Part shown: one piece after another, positions 17,490-25,880 of the stretch
Position numbering within the stretch: position 1 is the stretch's first letter
How the letters are laid out: every line of letters begins with the position of its first letter
Source of the DNA: Acidobacteria bacterium Ga0077551
Lineage (GTDB): Bacteria; Pseudomonadota; Alphaproteobacteria; Caulobacterales; Hyphomonadaceae
Assembly (NCBI GenBank): GCA_001464545.1
Contig: LNFC01000006.1
Coordinates: 1-64,000, forward strand
DNA: 64,000 nt
Reading direction: 5' to 3'
The notes under the pieces: generated by a model
What the model saw: only the letters and a program-made list of their open reading frames with translations
What the model was told of the DNA's origin: nothing
Database searches by the model: none
Translations under genes and position numbers: made by a program

Positions 17490-18154
17490 GCCGCTGCCAT
17501 CAGGCTTTCAAACAAGCGGGTACCATCCGCCCCGCATTCGGCGCCGCCAATCGCGCGTTCGGGGTGGGGCATCATGCCGAGCACGCGGCCATTCTCTGAG
17601 AGGACGCCGGCGATATCCCGGGCTGCGCCATTCGGGTTCTCGCCTGCGGCATAGCGGAACGCCACGCGGCCATCGCCTTCGAGCCGGTCCAGCATAGCCG
17701 CGTCGGCGTAGTAGTTGCCTTCCGCGTGCGCGATCGGGATCACGATCTCGCTGCCGCCGGTATAGGCGCTCGTGAAGGCGGTATTTGCGCTTTCCACCTT
17801 CAGCTTCTGCGGCCGGCAGACGAAATGAAGGGACGCATTGCGGACAAGCGCACCAGGCAGCAGGCCCGTCTCGGTCAGGATCTGGAAGCCGTTACACACG
17901 CCGAGCACATAGCCGCCGCGCTCGGCATGGGCCTTGAGCTGGGAAATGATCGGCGAGTTGCCGGCCATCGCACCGCAGCGCAGGTAATCGCCATAGGAAA
18001 AACCGCCGGGCACCATCACGAGGTCAGTGCCTTCAGGGATCACCCCGTCCTTGTGCCAGACCATCGCAGGTGGCTTGCCGGTGAGCCTGGCCAATGCGTC
18101 ATGCGCATCGCGGTCGCAGTTCGAGCCCGGAAAGACGATAACAGCTGTTTTCAT
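17486..18154 (-). CDS. purQ: Phosphoribosylformylglycinamidine synthase subunit PurQ
   Basis: PurQ is the glutaminase that feeds ammonia to PurL. The 222-residue class I amidotransferase shows [23 protein letters not shown], the nucleophile Cys87 in GVCNGFQIL, and the His/Glu partners in MMPHPERA. The ORF track begins 23 codons early; the start [10 protein letters not shown] at 18154 matches the family. It heads the minus-strand run purQ - cytochrome c - adenine deaminase - sulfotransferase - purL. purS, usually just upstream of purQ, is not present here. Confidence 0.97.
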   Translation of the reverse strand: MKTAVIVFPGSNCDRDAHDALARLTGKPPAMVWHKDGVIPEGTDLVMVPGGFSYGDYLRCGAMAGNSPIISQLKAHAERGGYVLGVCNGFQILTETGLLPGALVRNASLHFVCRPQKLKVESANTAFTSAYTGGSEIVIPIAHAEGNYYADAAMLDRLEGDGRVAFRYAAGENPNGAARDIAGVLSENGRVLGMMPHPERAIGGAECGADGTRLFESLMAAA

Positions 18155-18321
18155 GCCGCGCTTCTTAGCAGGGAGTCGGCGTGCTTGAAAACTGGTCCTG
18201 CACCCCGGAACACACTGAGACATTTTGGCAACAGAGGCCTCGTGATTCCAAATCTGATCTCTTGCCCTGTCTCAAGTGCAAGGTCATTCTCCTCCGTATC
18301 AACCAAGCAGGAGATTGATAC

Positions 18322-18474
18322 ATGAAAAAATTCGCAGCCGTTCTTCTCGCCGTCGCTCTGATCCCGACCCTCGCCGCCTGCAACACTGTCAAAGGCGTGG
18401 GCAAAGACGTCCAGGCTGGCGGCGAAGCCGTCGAAGAAGTCGCCAAAGAAGTCGAAAAAGAAATCACCGAGTAA
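18322..18474 (+). CDS. Entericidin A/B-like small lipoprotein
   Basis: A 50-residue lipoprotein too short for the ORF track. The signal ends LIPTLAAC, giving a lipid-attached Cys, followed by CNTVKGVGKDVQAGGEAV, which is the entericidin core, and a Glu/Lys helix. AGGAG precedes the ATG by nine bases. Entericidins are membrane lipoproteins linked to stationary phase and envelope stress; EcnA and EcnB act as antidote and toxin in E. coli, but that role is not shown for relatives of this size. Confidence 0.85.
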   Translation: MKKFAAVLLAVALIPTLAACNTVKGVGKDVQAGGEAVEEVAKEVEKEITE

Positions 18475-18530
18475 TCGGACGGGGGCTGGCGAAGCCATGA
18501 GGCTTCGCCGGCAGCTTTCCACCTGCCAGA

Positions 18531-18875
18531 CTAGCTTTTGCCCTGGAAGATGAACCAGGCGCCGAGCGCGATCAGGCCGAACCCGATTGCGTGGTTCCAG
18601 CCGAGCGGCTCCTTCAGAACCCAAACCGAAAATCCCGCGAAGACGATCAGGGTGATCACCTCCTGGATCGTTTTCAGTTCAGCCGCAGAATACACGCTGT
18701 GCCCCCAGCGGTTGGCGGGGACGGCAAGACAGTATTCGAGAAAGGCGATGCCCCAGCTGACGAAGATGACGAGCAGCAGGGGCGCTGCCTTGAACTTCAG
18801 GTGGCCGTACCAGGCCAGCGTCATGAACAGGTTCGAAATCGACAACAGGACGATCGGCAGGATGTGCGGGGGCAT
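18531..18875 (-). CDS. DUF486 (DMT-like) small membrane protein
   Basis: A 114-residue protein with four predicted transmembrane helices, matching DUF486, a half-size relative of the drug/metabolite transporter superfamily (ISNLFMTLAWYGHLK and LKEPLGWNHAIGFGLIALGAWFIF). Such small units probably dimerise in the inner membrane. No substrate is known. It lies between two entericidin-like genes that run the other way, with no sign of an operon. Confidence 0.9.
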   Translation of the reverse strand: MPPHILPIVLLSISNLFMTLAWYGHLKFKAAPLLLVIFVSWGIAFLEYCLAVPANRWGHSVYSAAELKTIQEVITLIVFAGFSVWVLKEPLGWNHAIGFGLIALGAWFIFQGKS

Positions 18876-18981
18876 GCATCGGCTCCGGGAAAGCGCAGGC
18901 GCTGGGGTAGAAAGAATGGAAAAAGGGCCTTATTTCAACGAGACTATTTCGGCAGATCGGACTTTGAACGGAGATATGGCC

Positions 18982-19206
18982 ATGAAGCGCCTCAAACTTG
19001 TCGCGGGCTCCGTCCTCGCCCTGATGATGGTCACCGGTTGCAATACCATCGCTGGCCTTGGCCAGGACCTGCAGGCTGCAGGCTCAGCGATCAGCGAAAC
19101 TTCGGACGAAGTGCGCGACGCCGTGATCAACTCTGATGGCACCAACCAGACGGCGTCCGCTTGCGACGAGCCGGCCGGCCGAAGCACCCGATCGAACTGT
19201 CGGTAG
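18982..19206 (+). CDS. Entericidin-like lipoprotein with C-terminal extension
   Basis: A 74-residue lipoprotein: signal LKLVAGSVLALMMVTGC, then CNTIAGLGQDLQAAGSAI, the entericidin core. Unlike the upstream paralogue at 18322 it continues for about 30 residues with two further cysteines (SACDEPAGRSTRSNCR), which could form a disulfide in the periplasm. I chose ATG 18982, nine bases after GGAG; an in-frame ATG at 18976 is too close to the ribosome-binding site. It is a likely tandem duplicate with a diverged tail. Confidence 0.8.
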   Translation: MKRLKLVAGSVLALMMVTGCNTIAGLGQDLQAAGSAISETSDEVRDAVINSDGTNQTASACDEPAGRSTRSNCR

Positions 19207-19224
19207 TTTGCGCCCGGCAGCGCC

Positions 19225-20001
19225 TCAGTCCGCGAACGTCGCGATGACGGGCACGTGGTCCGATGGTTTTTCGAGAGCGCGCGCCTTGCGGTAAATCTCT
19301 ATACCCTGCAGCCGGTCCGCCATGCGGGGGCAGGCGAGGACGTGGTCGATGCGGATGCCGTGATCCTTCTGGAAGGCGCCGGCCTGGTAGTCCCAAAACG
19401 TGTATTGGTGCGCCCGGCCATCGCAGGCCTCGAAGGCTTCGGTCAGACCGAGATACTTCAGGCGGCGGAAGGCGGCGCGGGTTTCCGGCAGGCCGAGCGC
19501 GTCGGTTTTCCAGACGGTATCGTCCCAGCAGTCATCCGGCGCCGGAATGCAGTTATAGTCGCCGCAGATCACGAACGGTTGTTCAGACCGGAGCATGGCA
19601 GCGGCCTGATGTTCCAGTGCCTCCGACCATTCCAGCTTGTAATCGTATTTCTCACCCGGCGCGGGATTGCCGTTCGGTACATACACGCCCGCGACCCTGA
19701 CCGGGCGGGGGCTCATGACGGTTGCCTCGATATAGCGGGCCGCATCGTCTTTCAGAGTCGTCATCTCCTTCGAAATATCCTCCAGGGAGAATTTCGAGAG
19801 GATCGCGACCCCGTTATAGGTCTTCTGACCATGAACGGCGCAGTTCCAGCCTCTTTCCTCGATCTCGAGGTAAGGGAAGGCGCCGGTCTCGCACTTCAAT
19901 TCCTGAAGGCACACGACGTCCGCCGCGATGCCGTCCAGGACTTCCAGCACGGTCGGCAGCCGTGCCTTGATAGAATTCACGTTCCAGGTAGCGATGCGCA
20001 T
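19225..20001 (-). CDS. xthA: Exodeoxyribonuclease III (AP endonuclease)
   Basis: A 258-residue ExoIII-family enzyme that cuts at abasic sites and removes 3'-blocking groups in base-excision repair. Motifs are [14 protein letters not shown], the catalytic [24 protein letters not shown], and the C-terminal IDHVLACPR and [10 protein letters not shown] with the catalytic Asp/His. It is a single gene, convergent with the entericidin-like gene and divergent from tatA, with 80 bases between the two start codons. Confidence 0.96.
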   Translation of the reverse strand: MRIATWNVNSIKARLPTVLEVLDGIAADVVCLQELKCETGAFPYLEIEERGWNCAVHGQKTYNGVAILSKFSLEDISKEMTTLKDDAARYIEATVMSPRPVRVAGVYVPNGNPAPGEKYDYKLEWSEALEHQAAAMLRSEQPFVICGDYNCIPAPDDCWDDTVWKTDALGLPETRAAFRRLKYLGLTEAFEACDGRAHQYTFWDYQAGAFQKDHGIRIDHVLACPRMADRLQGIEIYRKARALEKPSDHVPVIATFAD

Positions 20002-20081
20002 GCGTCCTCATAACAGCTTCGCCCCATTGTTCCAGCGGGACGGGGGGCCTATACTTGGGCAAATCTTCAGGAGAATTGCGC

Positions 20082-20291
20082 ATGGCACCCGGTTGGATGC
20101 AGATTTTGTTGGTTGCGGTCGTCGCGATCCTCCTGTTCGGCGGCCGAGGCCGCATCTCCAACATCATGGGTGACATGGCAAAGGGGATCGGCGCGTTCCG
20201 CAAAGGTCTCAAGGACGACGACAAGCCGGCCGACAAGGACGAGCTCGTCAACATCACCCCGAAGAAGGACGAAACGAAGTCCTCTTCGTGA
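20082..20291 (+). CDS. tatA: Sec-independent translocase protein TatA
   Basis: TatA (69 residues) forms the pore-like oligomer that moves folded proteins with twin-arginine signals across the inner membrane. One N-terminal helix (about 3-18), [18 protein letters not shown] as the hinge and amphipathic helix, then a charged tail. The start at 20082 has AGGAG nine bases upstream; the track's start nine codons earlier lacks support. The common FG motif after the membrane helix is present as LFGG. First gene of tatABC. Confidence 0.95.
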   Translation: MAPGWMQILLVAVVAILLFGGRGRISNIMGDMAKGIGAFRKGLKDDDKPADKDELVNITPKKDETKSSS

Positions 20292-20317
20292 TTGCCTGAC
20301 CCGGAGGGCGCATCGCC

Positions 20318-20674
20318 ATGCTGCCCGGTATCGGGTTTTCCGAAATCCTCGTGCTTGGGCTGGCGGCGCTGATCTTCATCGGCCCGAAGGACCTGCCGAT
20401 GCTGATGCGCAAACTCGGCCAGTTCGTTGGCAAGGGCCGGCGGATGGCGCGGGAGTTCCAGGCTGCGTTCGACGATATCGCCAAGCAGAGCGAACTCGAT
20501 GAACTCAAGAAAGAGATCGAGGCCCTGAAACGCTCCAACCTGATGACGCAGGCGCAGGAAGACCTCGCCAATGTCGAGGCAGACATCAACTCCGCTGTGA
20601 TGCGCCAGAGCGCTGAGCCCATCTCTCCGCCTGAACCGGCGCCGCCGCAGGTCACCGGGGAGGAGAAGGCATGA
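20318..20674 (+). CDS. tatB: Sec-independent translocase protein TatB
   Basis: TatB (118 residues) with TatC forms the receptor for twin-arginine signal peptides. It has an N-terminal helix MLPGIGFSEILVLGLAALIFIGPKDLP with the conserved Glu and Gly-Pro hinge, then an amphipathic helix and a charged coiled region. The tail ends in a Pro/Glu-rich segment and overlaps the tatC start by ATGA. It is 26 bases after tatA. Confidence 0.96.
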   Translation: MLPGIGFSEILVLGLAALIFIGPKDLPMLMRKLGQFVGKGRRMAREFQAAFDDIAKQSELDELKKEIEALKRSNLMTQAQEDLANVEADINSAVMRQSAEPISPPEPAPPQVTGEEKA

Positions 20675-21489
20675 GCTATACACCCCCCGCCGACGAGAAG
20701 CCGGAGATCACCGACGATGTGGAATCGAGCCGCGCGCCGCTGCTTGAGCATCTGAATGAGCTTCGCGGCCGGCTGATCAAGTCGATCCTCGCGCTGTCCG
20801 TATCGACAGTCATCTGCTTCTTCTTCGCCGAGGACATCTACGGCTTGCTGGTACATCCGTTTGCCACCGTGGCGGAAGAGGTGCGCGGGTCCCAGCTGGA
20901 GTTCATCTTCACCGCGCCGATGGAATACTTCTTTGCGCAGCTGAAGCTTGCTGTGTTTGCAGGCCTTTTCCTCGCTTTTCCCGTTATTGCCTGGCAGATA
21001 TATGCCTTCGTCGCCCCGGGGCTCTACAAGTCGGAGCGTGGGGCGTTCTGGCCCTATCTCGTGATGGCGCCGGTCCTGTTCGCGCTGGGCGCCGTGTTCG
21101 TCTACTACCTGATGCTGCCGATGCTCGCCCGCTTCACGGTATCGATGGAGCAGGTCGAAGCGGCCGGCACGACGATCCGCATGATGCCGAGGGTGGGGGA
21201 CTATCTCTCCCTCGTCATGGCGTTGATGCTGGCGTTTGGCCTTTCGTTCCAGCTGCCGCTGGTGCTGACCCTGCTTGGCCGGATCGGGATCGTCTCCGCC
21301 AGCATGCTGGCCAAGGGCCGGAAATACGCGATTGTCGGTATCCTGGCTTTCTCTGCGGTGTTTACGCCGCCGGACCCGATGTCCCAGATCCTGCTCGCGG
21401 TGCCGGTCTACCTGCTCTACGAAATCTCGATCCTCTGCGTAAAACTGATCGAGAAACGCGCAGCCAAGGCGGAGTCCGCTACGGCATAG
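20671..21489 (+). CDS. tatC: Sec-independent translocase protein TatC
   Basis: TatC (272 residues) is the multispanning core of the Tat receptor. Recognisable are APLLEHLNELRGRLIKSI before the first membrane helix, the FTAPMEYFFAQLKLA segment, FALGAVFVYYLMLP, and FGLSFQLPLVLTLL near the end, within six predicted helices. It overlaps tatB by four bases, so translation is coupled. It carries out twin-arginine signal recognition in the inner membrane. Confidence 0.98.
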   Translation: MSYTPPADEKPEITDDVESSRAPLLEHLNELRGRLIKSILALSVSTVICFFFAEDIYGLLVHPFATVAEEVRGSQLEFIFTAPMEYFFAQLKLAVFAGLFLAFPVIAWQIYAFVAPGLYKSERGAFWPYLVMAPVLFALGAVFVYYLMLPMLARFTVSMEQVEAAGTTIRMMPRVGDYLSLVMALMLAFGLSFQLPLVLTLLGRIGIVSASMLAKGRKYAIVGILAFSAVFTPPDPMSQILLAVPVYLLYEISILCVKLIEKRAAKAESATA

Positions 21490-21599
21490 TCCCACTCGGG
21501 AATTTACGGCCTGTCGTAGCCCCGTTGCATTTTTCTTGCAGGTGTCGATTGTGGGCGGCTGGTAATCAACCGGGTCCCGAGAAGCGAGGAACCTCCCGC

Positions 21600-22604
21600 G
21601 TGGCGCGCGTACGAAGCGTTTTGCTGGTCGATTTCGACAACATCTACGGCGCGACCAGCGAGGACGTGGTCAATAGCCTGTCTAACTGGTTGTTGTGGCT
21701 GGAAGACGGCGCGCTGTCGCATGGGCAGAAACGGCGCACTTTCGTGCATAAGCGGGTGTACTGGAACCTGCAGTTCGACAAGTACCGTCCCGATTTCGAA
21801 CGGGCGGGATTTGAGGCGTTCAACTGCCGGGCCCTGGCCAAGCGGAAGATCAGCGCGGGCAAAAGTTCGGCCGATATCGTCATCACCATGGATGCAATCG
21901 AACTCGCCCTGCAGACGAAAAATCTCGATGAGTTGATAATCCTTACCACCGATTCTGACTTCGTACCGGTTGTGAACCGGGTCCAGAACCCTGGCCTGCG
22001 GGTCGTGACCGCCGGCAAGGAAACCGACCCGACCTACGAACTCTTCAGCCAGCATGCCGACGCCGTGATGCATATCGCGGCGCTGAAATCCGCCTTCGAA
22101 TACCAGCGCGGGGCGCGCAAATGGTATCAGCTGCGCTCGCCGGCGCCGGTGATTGCGCCGCTGACCCTGCAGCGCGAGCGCCAGTCGCCATTGATGGGCC
22201 GGGTGCGCGCCGCGCTGAACGGCGAGGCCAATGGGCCGTCGGAGCTGCAAAGGGCCGCCGACATCATCAAGGCGCTGGGCGAGCGGATGCCGGACCAGGT
22301 GCTGTCCAAGACCAAGATCGTGCGGGCGCTGACGGCGTTGCCGGAGTTTACCCCGGCCTACGAGAACGGCATCCGCCCCTGGCTGGGCCACAAGAACTTC
22401 GCGGCGATGATGCGGCATCTCGAGAAGCTGCAGCCGGAAATCCAGGTCAACCATCTCGGCAAGGGGCGGATCGAGGTGATCTACCGCGAGCCGGGCGGTG
22501 CGAGCCGGACCAGCCGGGCCGAGGCGATGGGCGAGGCGCGCGCGAATGTGAACGAGGACGAGACCGAATCGCCGCTGCCGGCAGGGTTTGGTTCGCCTGC
22601 CTGA
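21600..22604 (+). CDS. NYN-domain (LabA/PIN-like) putative RNase
   Basis: The N-terminal 170 residues form a NYN/PIN-like nuclease domain: LLVDFDNIYG with Asp11 and Asp13, SADIVITMDAIELA, and ILTTDSDFVPVVNRVQNPG carry the conserved acidic metal ligands. The C-terminal 110 residues look like a winged-helix/OST-HTH-type module (LSKTKIVRALTALPEFTP). I chose GTG 21600 (334 residues) with AGGA upstream; the track's ATG at 21525 gives an implausible leader. Proteins of this kind are thought to degrade RNA, but the target is unknown. It precedes serS by 72 bases. Confidence 0.85.
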   Translation: MARVRSVLLVDFDNIYGATSEDVVNSLSNWLLWLEDGALSHGQKRRTFVHKRVYWNLQFDKYRPDFERAGFEAFNCRALAKRKISAGKSSADIVITMDAIELALQTKNLDELIILTTDSDFVPVVNRVQNPGLRVVTAGKETDPTYELFSQHADAVMHIAALKSAFEYQRGARKWYQLRSPAPVIAPLTLQRERQSPLMGRVRAALNGEANGPSELQRAADIIKALGERMPDQVLSKTKIVRALTALPEFTPAYENGIRPWLGHKNFAAMMRHLEKLQPEIQVNHLGKGRIEVIYREPGGASRTSRAEAMGEARANVNEDETESPLPAGFGSPA

Positions 22605-22676
22605 GTGTGGACAGGAGGGGGCGGCGCGGATTAGAGCCTGTCCCCAGAAACCTGACCCTTCAAGGCACTGAAACCC

Positions 22677-23978
22677 ATGTTCGATATCCGCGCGATCCGC
22701 GAGACCCCTGACGTTTTCCGCAAGGCCTGGAACCGCCGCAAGGCGGGACTTGGGGATGAGACCGTCTCGCGCATCCTGGAGCTCGACACCGCCTGGCGCG
22801 CCGCGACGACCGCCAAGCAGGACGCCGAAAGCGCGCGCAATGCGAACTCGAAGCTGATCGGGCAGGCGAAGGCCAAGAAGGACGAGGCGGAAGCCGCGCG
22901 CCTGATGGCGCTGGTGGCGGACGCGAAGACGGCCATTGAAGCCGCAGAGGCCGAAGAGAAGACGAAGCGCGCCGCGCTCGATGACCTGTTGATGGGCCTG
23001 CCGAACCTGCCGCTGGACGAAGTGCCGGAAGGCACAGATGAGGATGGCAACGTTGAGAAATCGCGTTGGGGCACGCCGAAGGGTATCAACAATCCGAAGG
23101 ATCATGCAGACCTTGGCGAGGCGCTGAAGGTGCCGAGCGGGTTTTCCATGATGGACTTTGAAGCCGCCGCGAAGATGAGCGGCGCGCGGTTCGTGGCGCT
23201 GCGCGGGCAGCTGGCGCGGATGGAACGGGCGCTGGCGAACTTCATGCTGGATATTCAGACCGCGGAGCATGGGTATCAGGAGACCAGCACTCCGATTCTC
23301 GTTCGTGAACAGGCGCTTCTGGGAACTGGCCAACTTCCCAAGTTTGAAGAAGACATGTTCAAGACAACGACAGGCCACTATCTCATTTCGACCTCCGAGA
23401 TTTCGTTGACGAACCTTGTGCGCGAGCAAGTCGTTGAAGTATCGCAACTGCCCATCCGGATGACTGCCCACACGCCGTGCTTCCGGTCGGAAGCCGGCAG
23501 CGCCGGGCGTGATACCAAGGGCATGATCCGGCAGCACCAGTTCTACAAGGTCGAACTCGTCTCCATCGTTGCGAGCGAAGCCGAAGGGCTCGCTGAACTC
23601 GACCGGATGACGGCCTGCGCCGAGGAAGTTCTGAAGCGGCTGGAACTGCCGTTCCGCCGCATGCTGCTCTGCACCGGCGACATGGGGGCAGGGGCCCGCA
23701 AGACGTTTGATCTTGAAGTCTGGCTGCCCTCGCAGAACACGTACCGCGAAATCTCGTCCTGCTCCTATTGCGGGGATTTCCAGGCGCGACGGATGGATGC
23801 GCGGTACCGCGTAGACGCCAAGTCCAAGCCCGAGTATGTGCATACGCTGAACGGGTCGGGGCTGGCTGTCGGGCGCACGCTGGTGGCTGTGCTTGAGAAT
23901 TATCAGAACGCGGATGGGTCTATCACGGTGCCGGCGGCGCTGCGGCCGTACATGGGCGGCGTTGAGGTGATCCGGTGA
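22677..23978 (+). CDS. serS: Serine--tRNA ligase
   Basis: SerRS (433 residues) charges tRNA-Ser. An N-terminal coiled-coil arm (about 25-100, rich in Ala, Lys and Glu) contacts the tRNA's long variable arm. Class II motifs follow: [21 protein letters not shown] (motif 2) and [18 protein letters not shown] (motif 3), with [15 protein letters not shown] between. Its stop overlaps surE by four bases (serS-surE-pcm operon). Confidence 0.98.
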   Translation: MFDIRAIRETPDVFRKAWNRRKAGLGDETVSRILELDTAWRAATTAKQDAESARNANSKLIGQAKAKKDEAEAARLMALVADAKTAIEAAEAEEKTKRAALDDLLMGLPNLPLDEVPEGTDEDGNVEKSRWGTPKGINNPKDHADLGEALKVPSGFSMMDFEAAAKMSGARFVALRGQLARMERALANFMLDIQTAEHGYQETSTPILVREQALLGTGQLPKFEEDMFKTTTGHYLISTSEISLTNLVREQVVEVSQLPIRMTAHTPCFRSEAGSAGRDTKGMIRQHQFYKVELVSIVASEAEGLAELDRMTACAEEVLKRLELPFRRMLLCTGDMGAGARKTFDLEVWLPSQNTYREISSCSYCGDFQARRMDARYRVDAKSKPEYVHTLNGSGLAVGRTLVAVLENYQNADGSITVPAALRPYMGGVEVIR

Positions 23979-24736
23979 GAATCCTCCTCACCAATGATGA
24001 TGGCATCAATGCCCCCGGTCTTGCGGTGCTCGAAGAGATCGCCAAGCAGCTGTCCGATGACATCTGGATTGCCGCGCCCGAGGAGGAGCAGTCCGGCAAG
24101 GGGCGGGCGATTTCGCTGACGCAGCCGGTGCGTGTACGGAAGGTCGGGGCGAAGGCCTGGGCGATTGCCGGCACGCCTTCGGACGCCGTCCTGCTGGCCT
24201 ACAAGGACCTGATGCCGGAGCCGCCGGACCTTGTGCTGTCCGGCGTCAACCGGGGACAGAACATTGCCGAGGATACGAGTTTTTCCGGGACGGTGGCGGC
24301 GGCGATGTTCGGGATGCAGATGGGCGTGCCGTCGATTGCGTTGAGCCAGGCGCAGAATTTCCGGGACCGGGGCTCGCTGCCCTGGGAGACGGCCAAGGCC
24401 TGGGGGGCGAAGACGCTAGCGCCACTGCTGAAAATGGGCTGGCCGAAGGATGTGGTGATCAACGTCAACTTCCCGGATGTCGAGCCGGAGGATGTGCGCG
24501 GCATCCAGATCACGCGACAGGGCTTCCGCGACGAGACGATCATCCATACCGACCGGCGCGAAGACCTGCGCGGCAATGATTATTACTGGATTGGCTACCG
24601 GGGCAAACTCTCCCGGCCGAGCGAGGGCACCGACTTGCGCGCGATCTATGAGGGTTTTGTCTCCGTCTCGCCGCTGCATGTGGACTTGACGCATGAGGCC
24701 TTCCTGCGGACGCTGCAGACGACATGGCCGGATTGA
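23975..24736 (+). CDS. surE: 5'/3'-nucleotidase SurE
   Basis: SurE (253 residues) is a metal-dependent phosphatase acting on nucleoside monophosphates and short polyphosphate, linked to stationary-phase survival. The metal site is [14 protein letters not shown] at the N-terminus, with [23 protein letters not shown] and VNVNFPDV typical of the family. It overlaps serS upstream (4 bases) and pcm downstream (13 bases), the standard stationary-phase repair arrangement. Confidence 0.97.
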   Translation: MRILLTNDDGINAPGLAVLEEIAKQLSDDIWIAAPEEEQSGKGRAISLTQPVRVRKVGAKAWAIAGTPSDAVLLAYKDLMPEPPDLVLSGVNRGQNIAEDTSFSGTVAAAMFGMQMGVPSIALSQAQNFRDRGSLPWETAKAWGAKTLAPLLKMGWPKDVVINVNFPDVEPEDVRGIQITRQGFRDETIIHTDRREDLRGNDYYWIGYRGKLSRPSEGTDLRAIYEGFVSVSPLHVDLTHEAFLRTLQTTWPD

Positions 24737-25377
24737 TTGCTGACCCGTTCCGCGCGGCGCGCCTGTTGCTGCACCTTCGCCAGGAAGGCGTGACCGATGC
24801 GCGCGTACTGACGGCGATGGAGACCATCGACCGGGCGGCGTTCGTGGACGATCCGGCGCTGGCGCCGCTCGCCTTCGAGGATGCCATGCTGCCGATCCCG
24901 TGCGGGCAGGTGATCCTGCGGCCGGCGGCGACCGGGCACCTGCTGCAGGCGCTGGCGCTGCCCGAGGATGGCTCGGCGAAGGTCCTGCTGATCGGGTTTG
25001 GCTCGGGCTACATGGCGGCGCTGGCGGCGAGCCTGTCGCGGCAGGTGCATGCCGTGGACCGCTACGCGCGCCTTGTGCGCGAGGGCGAAGCGCGGCTGGC
25101 GCGGCTGGGCATCGGCAATGTCACGGTGCGCCAGGCGGACGGGCAGGATGGCTGGCCGGAGCAGGGGCTGTTTGACCGGATTGTGCTGGCCTGCGCGGTG
25201 ACGGAGGTGCCGGATCTGCTGCTTAGCCAGCTGACGCAGGGCGGCCGGCTGGCGGCGCCGTTGGTGCGGGGCAATGACCGGGCGATTGTGTCGGTCACGC
25301 TGGGCGCCGGGTTGCTGCGAACGCCATTTTTCCAGCACGTTCCGGCGATGACCGAAGGCAAGGCTGCGGTTCTTTGA
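24724..25377 (+). CDS. Protein-L-isoaspartate O-methyltransferase family protein
   Basis: A 217-residue SAM-dependent methyltransferase related to Pcm, which repairs isoaspartyl residues in aged proteins. The SAM-binding GFGSGYMAALAASLS and VHAVDRYARLVREGEARL, and DRIVLACAVTEVP further on, fit the family. The typical first motif LEIGTGSGY is altered to LLIGFGSGY, so this is a divergent member. It overlaps surE by 13 bases, consistent with joint action in maintenance of old cells. Confidence 0.85.
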   Translation: MAGLIADPFRAARLLLHLRQEGVTDARVLTAMETIDRAAFVDDPALAPLAFEDAMLPIPCGQVILRPAATGHLLQALALPEDGSAKVLLIGFGSGYMAALAASLSRQVHAVDRYARLVREGEARLARLGIGNVTVRQADGQDGWPEQGLFDRIVLACAVTEVPDLLLSQLTQGGRLAAPLVRGNDRAIVSVTLGAGLLRTPFFQHVPAMTEGKAAVL

Positions 25378-25389
25378 AGCCTGCAGGCG

Positions 25390-25422
25390 GGGTTTGCAAA
25401 CCCGGCCCCCCCTAGTTATACG
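25390..25422 (+). promoter_or_regulatory. Promoter and palindrome before yajC
   Basis: GGGTTTGCAAACCC (25390-25403) is a perfect 14-base palindrome whose TTGCAA can act as a -35; TATACG follows after 17 bases. A regulator bound at the palindrome would cover the promoter. It lies between pcm and yajC and probably starts the yajC-secD-secF transcript. The promoter is inferred from spacing only. Confidence 0.4.
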
Positions 25423-25465
25423 CAGGCAACTTCTTACATGTGGCTGGAATCAGGGAGAAATAGGC

Positions 25466-25837
25466 ATGCGGAACAAAATGTTGATTGCGGGCCTTTTGCT
25501 CCCCTTCGGGGCCTCGCCCGCGCTGGCGCAGGCCGCTGCGGCGCCTGCCGGTCCAAGCCTGATTACCCAGCTGCTGTTCTTCCTGCCGCTGATCCTGATC
25601 TTTTATTTCCTGCTGATCCGGCCGCAGCAACAGCGCGCCAAAAAGCACACCGAAATGATCGCCGCCATCAAGCGCGGCGATACGGTCGTCACGTCCGGCG
25701 GCCTGATCGGCAAGGTCAACAAGGTCAATGACGGCGAAATCTCGCTGGACCTCGCCGAGAACGTCCGCGTCCGCGTGATCAAGGCGATGATCATCGAAGT
25801 GCGCAACAAGGCCGAGCCTGTTCCCGCGAACGACTAA
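25466..25837 (+). CDS. yajC: Preprotein translocase subunit YajC
   Basis: YajC (123 residues) is the small inner-membrane partner of SecDF. It has an N-terminal hydrophobic segment ending ASPALAQA, then the YajC membrane helix LLFFLPLILIFYFLLIRPQQQRAKKH and the conserved GDTVVTSGGLIGKV. The start at 25466 with GGGAGA upstream is preferred over the track's start 24 codons earlier. The extra N-terminal segment looks like a signal peptide. Confidence 0.96.
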   Translation: MRNKMLIAGLLLPFGASPALAQAAAAPAGPSLITQLLFFLPLILIFYFLLIRPQQQRAKKHTEMIAAIKRGDTVVTSGGLIGKVNKVNDGEISLDLAENVRVRVIKAMIIEVRNKAEPVPAND

Positions 25838-25880
25838 GGCTCCCCGGCCGGCATCGCCCGGCTGAAATCAGGAACGCGCC

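Noticed and set aside
21504-23843. 779-residue minus-strand ORF
   Set aside because: Antisense to the NYN gene and serS; composition rich in Arg, His and Leu and no domain.
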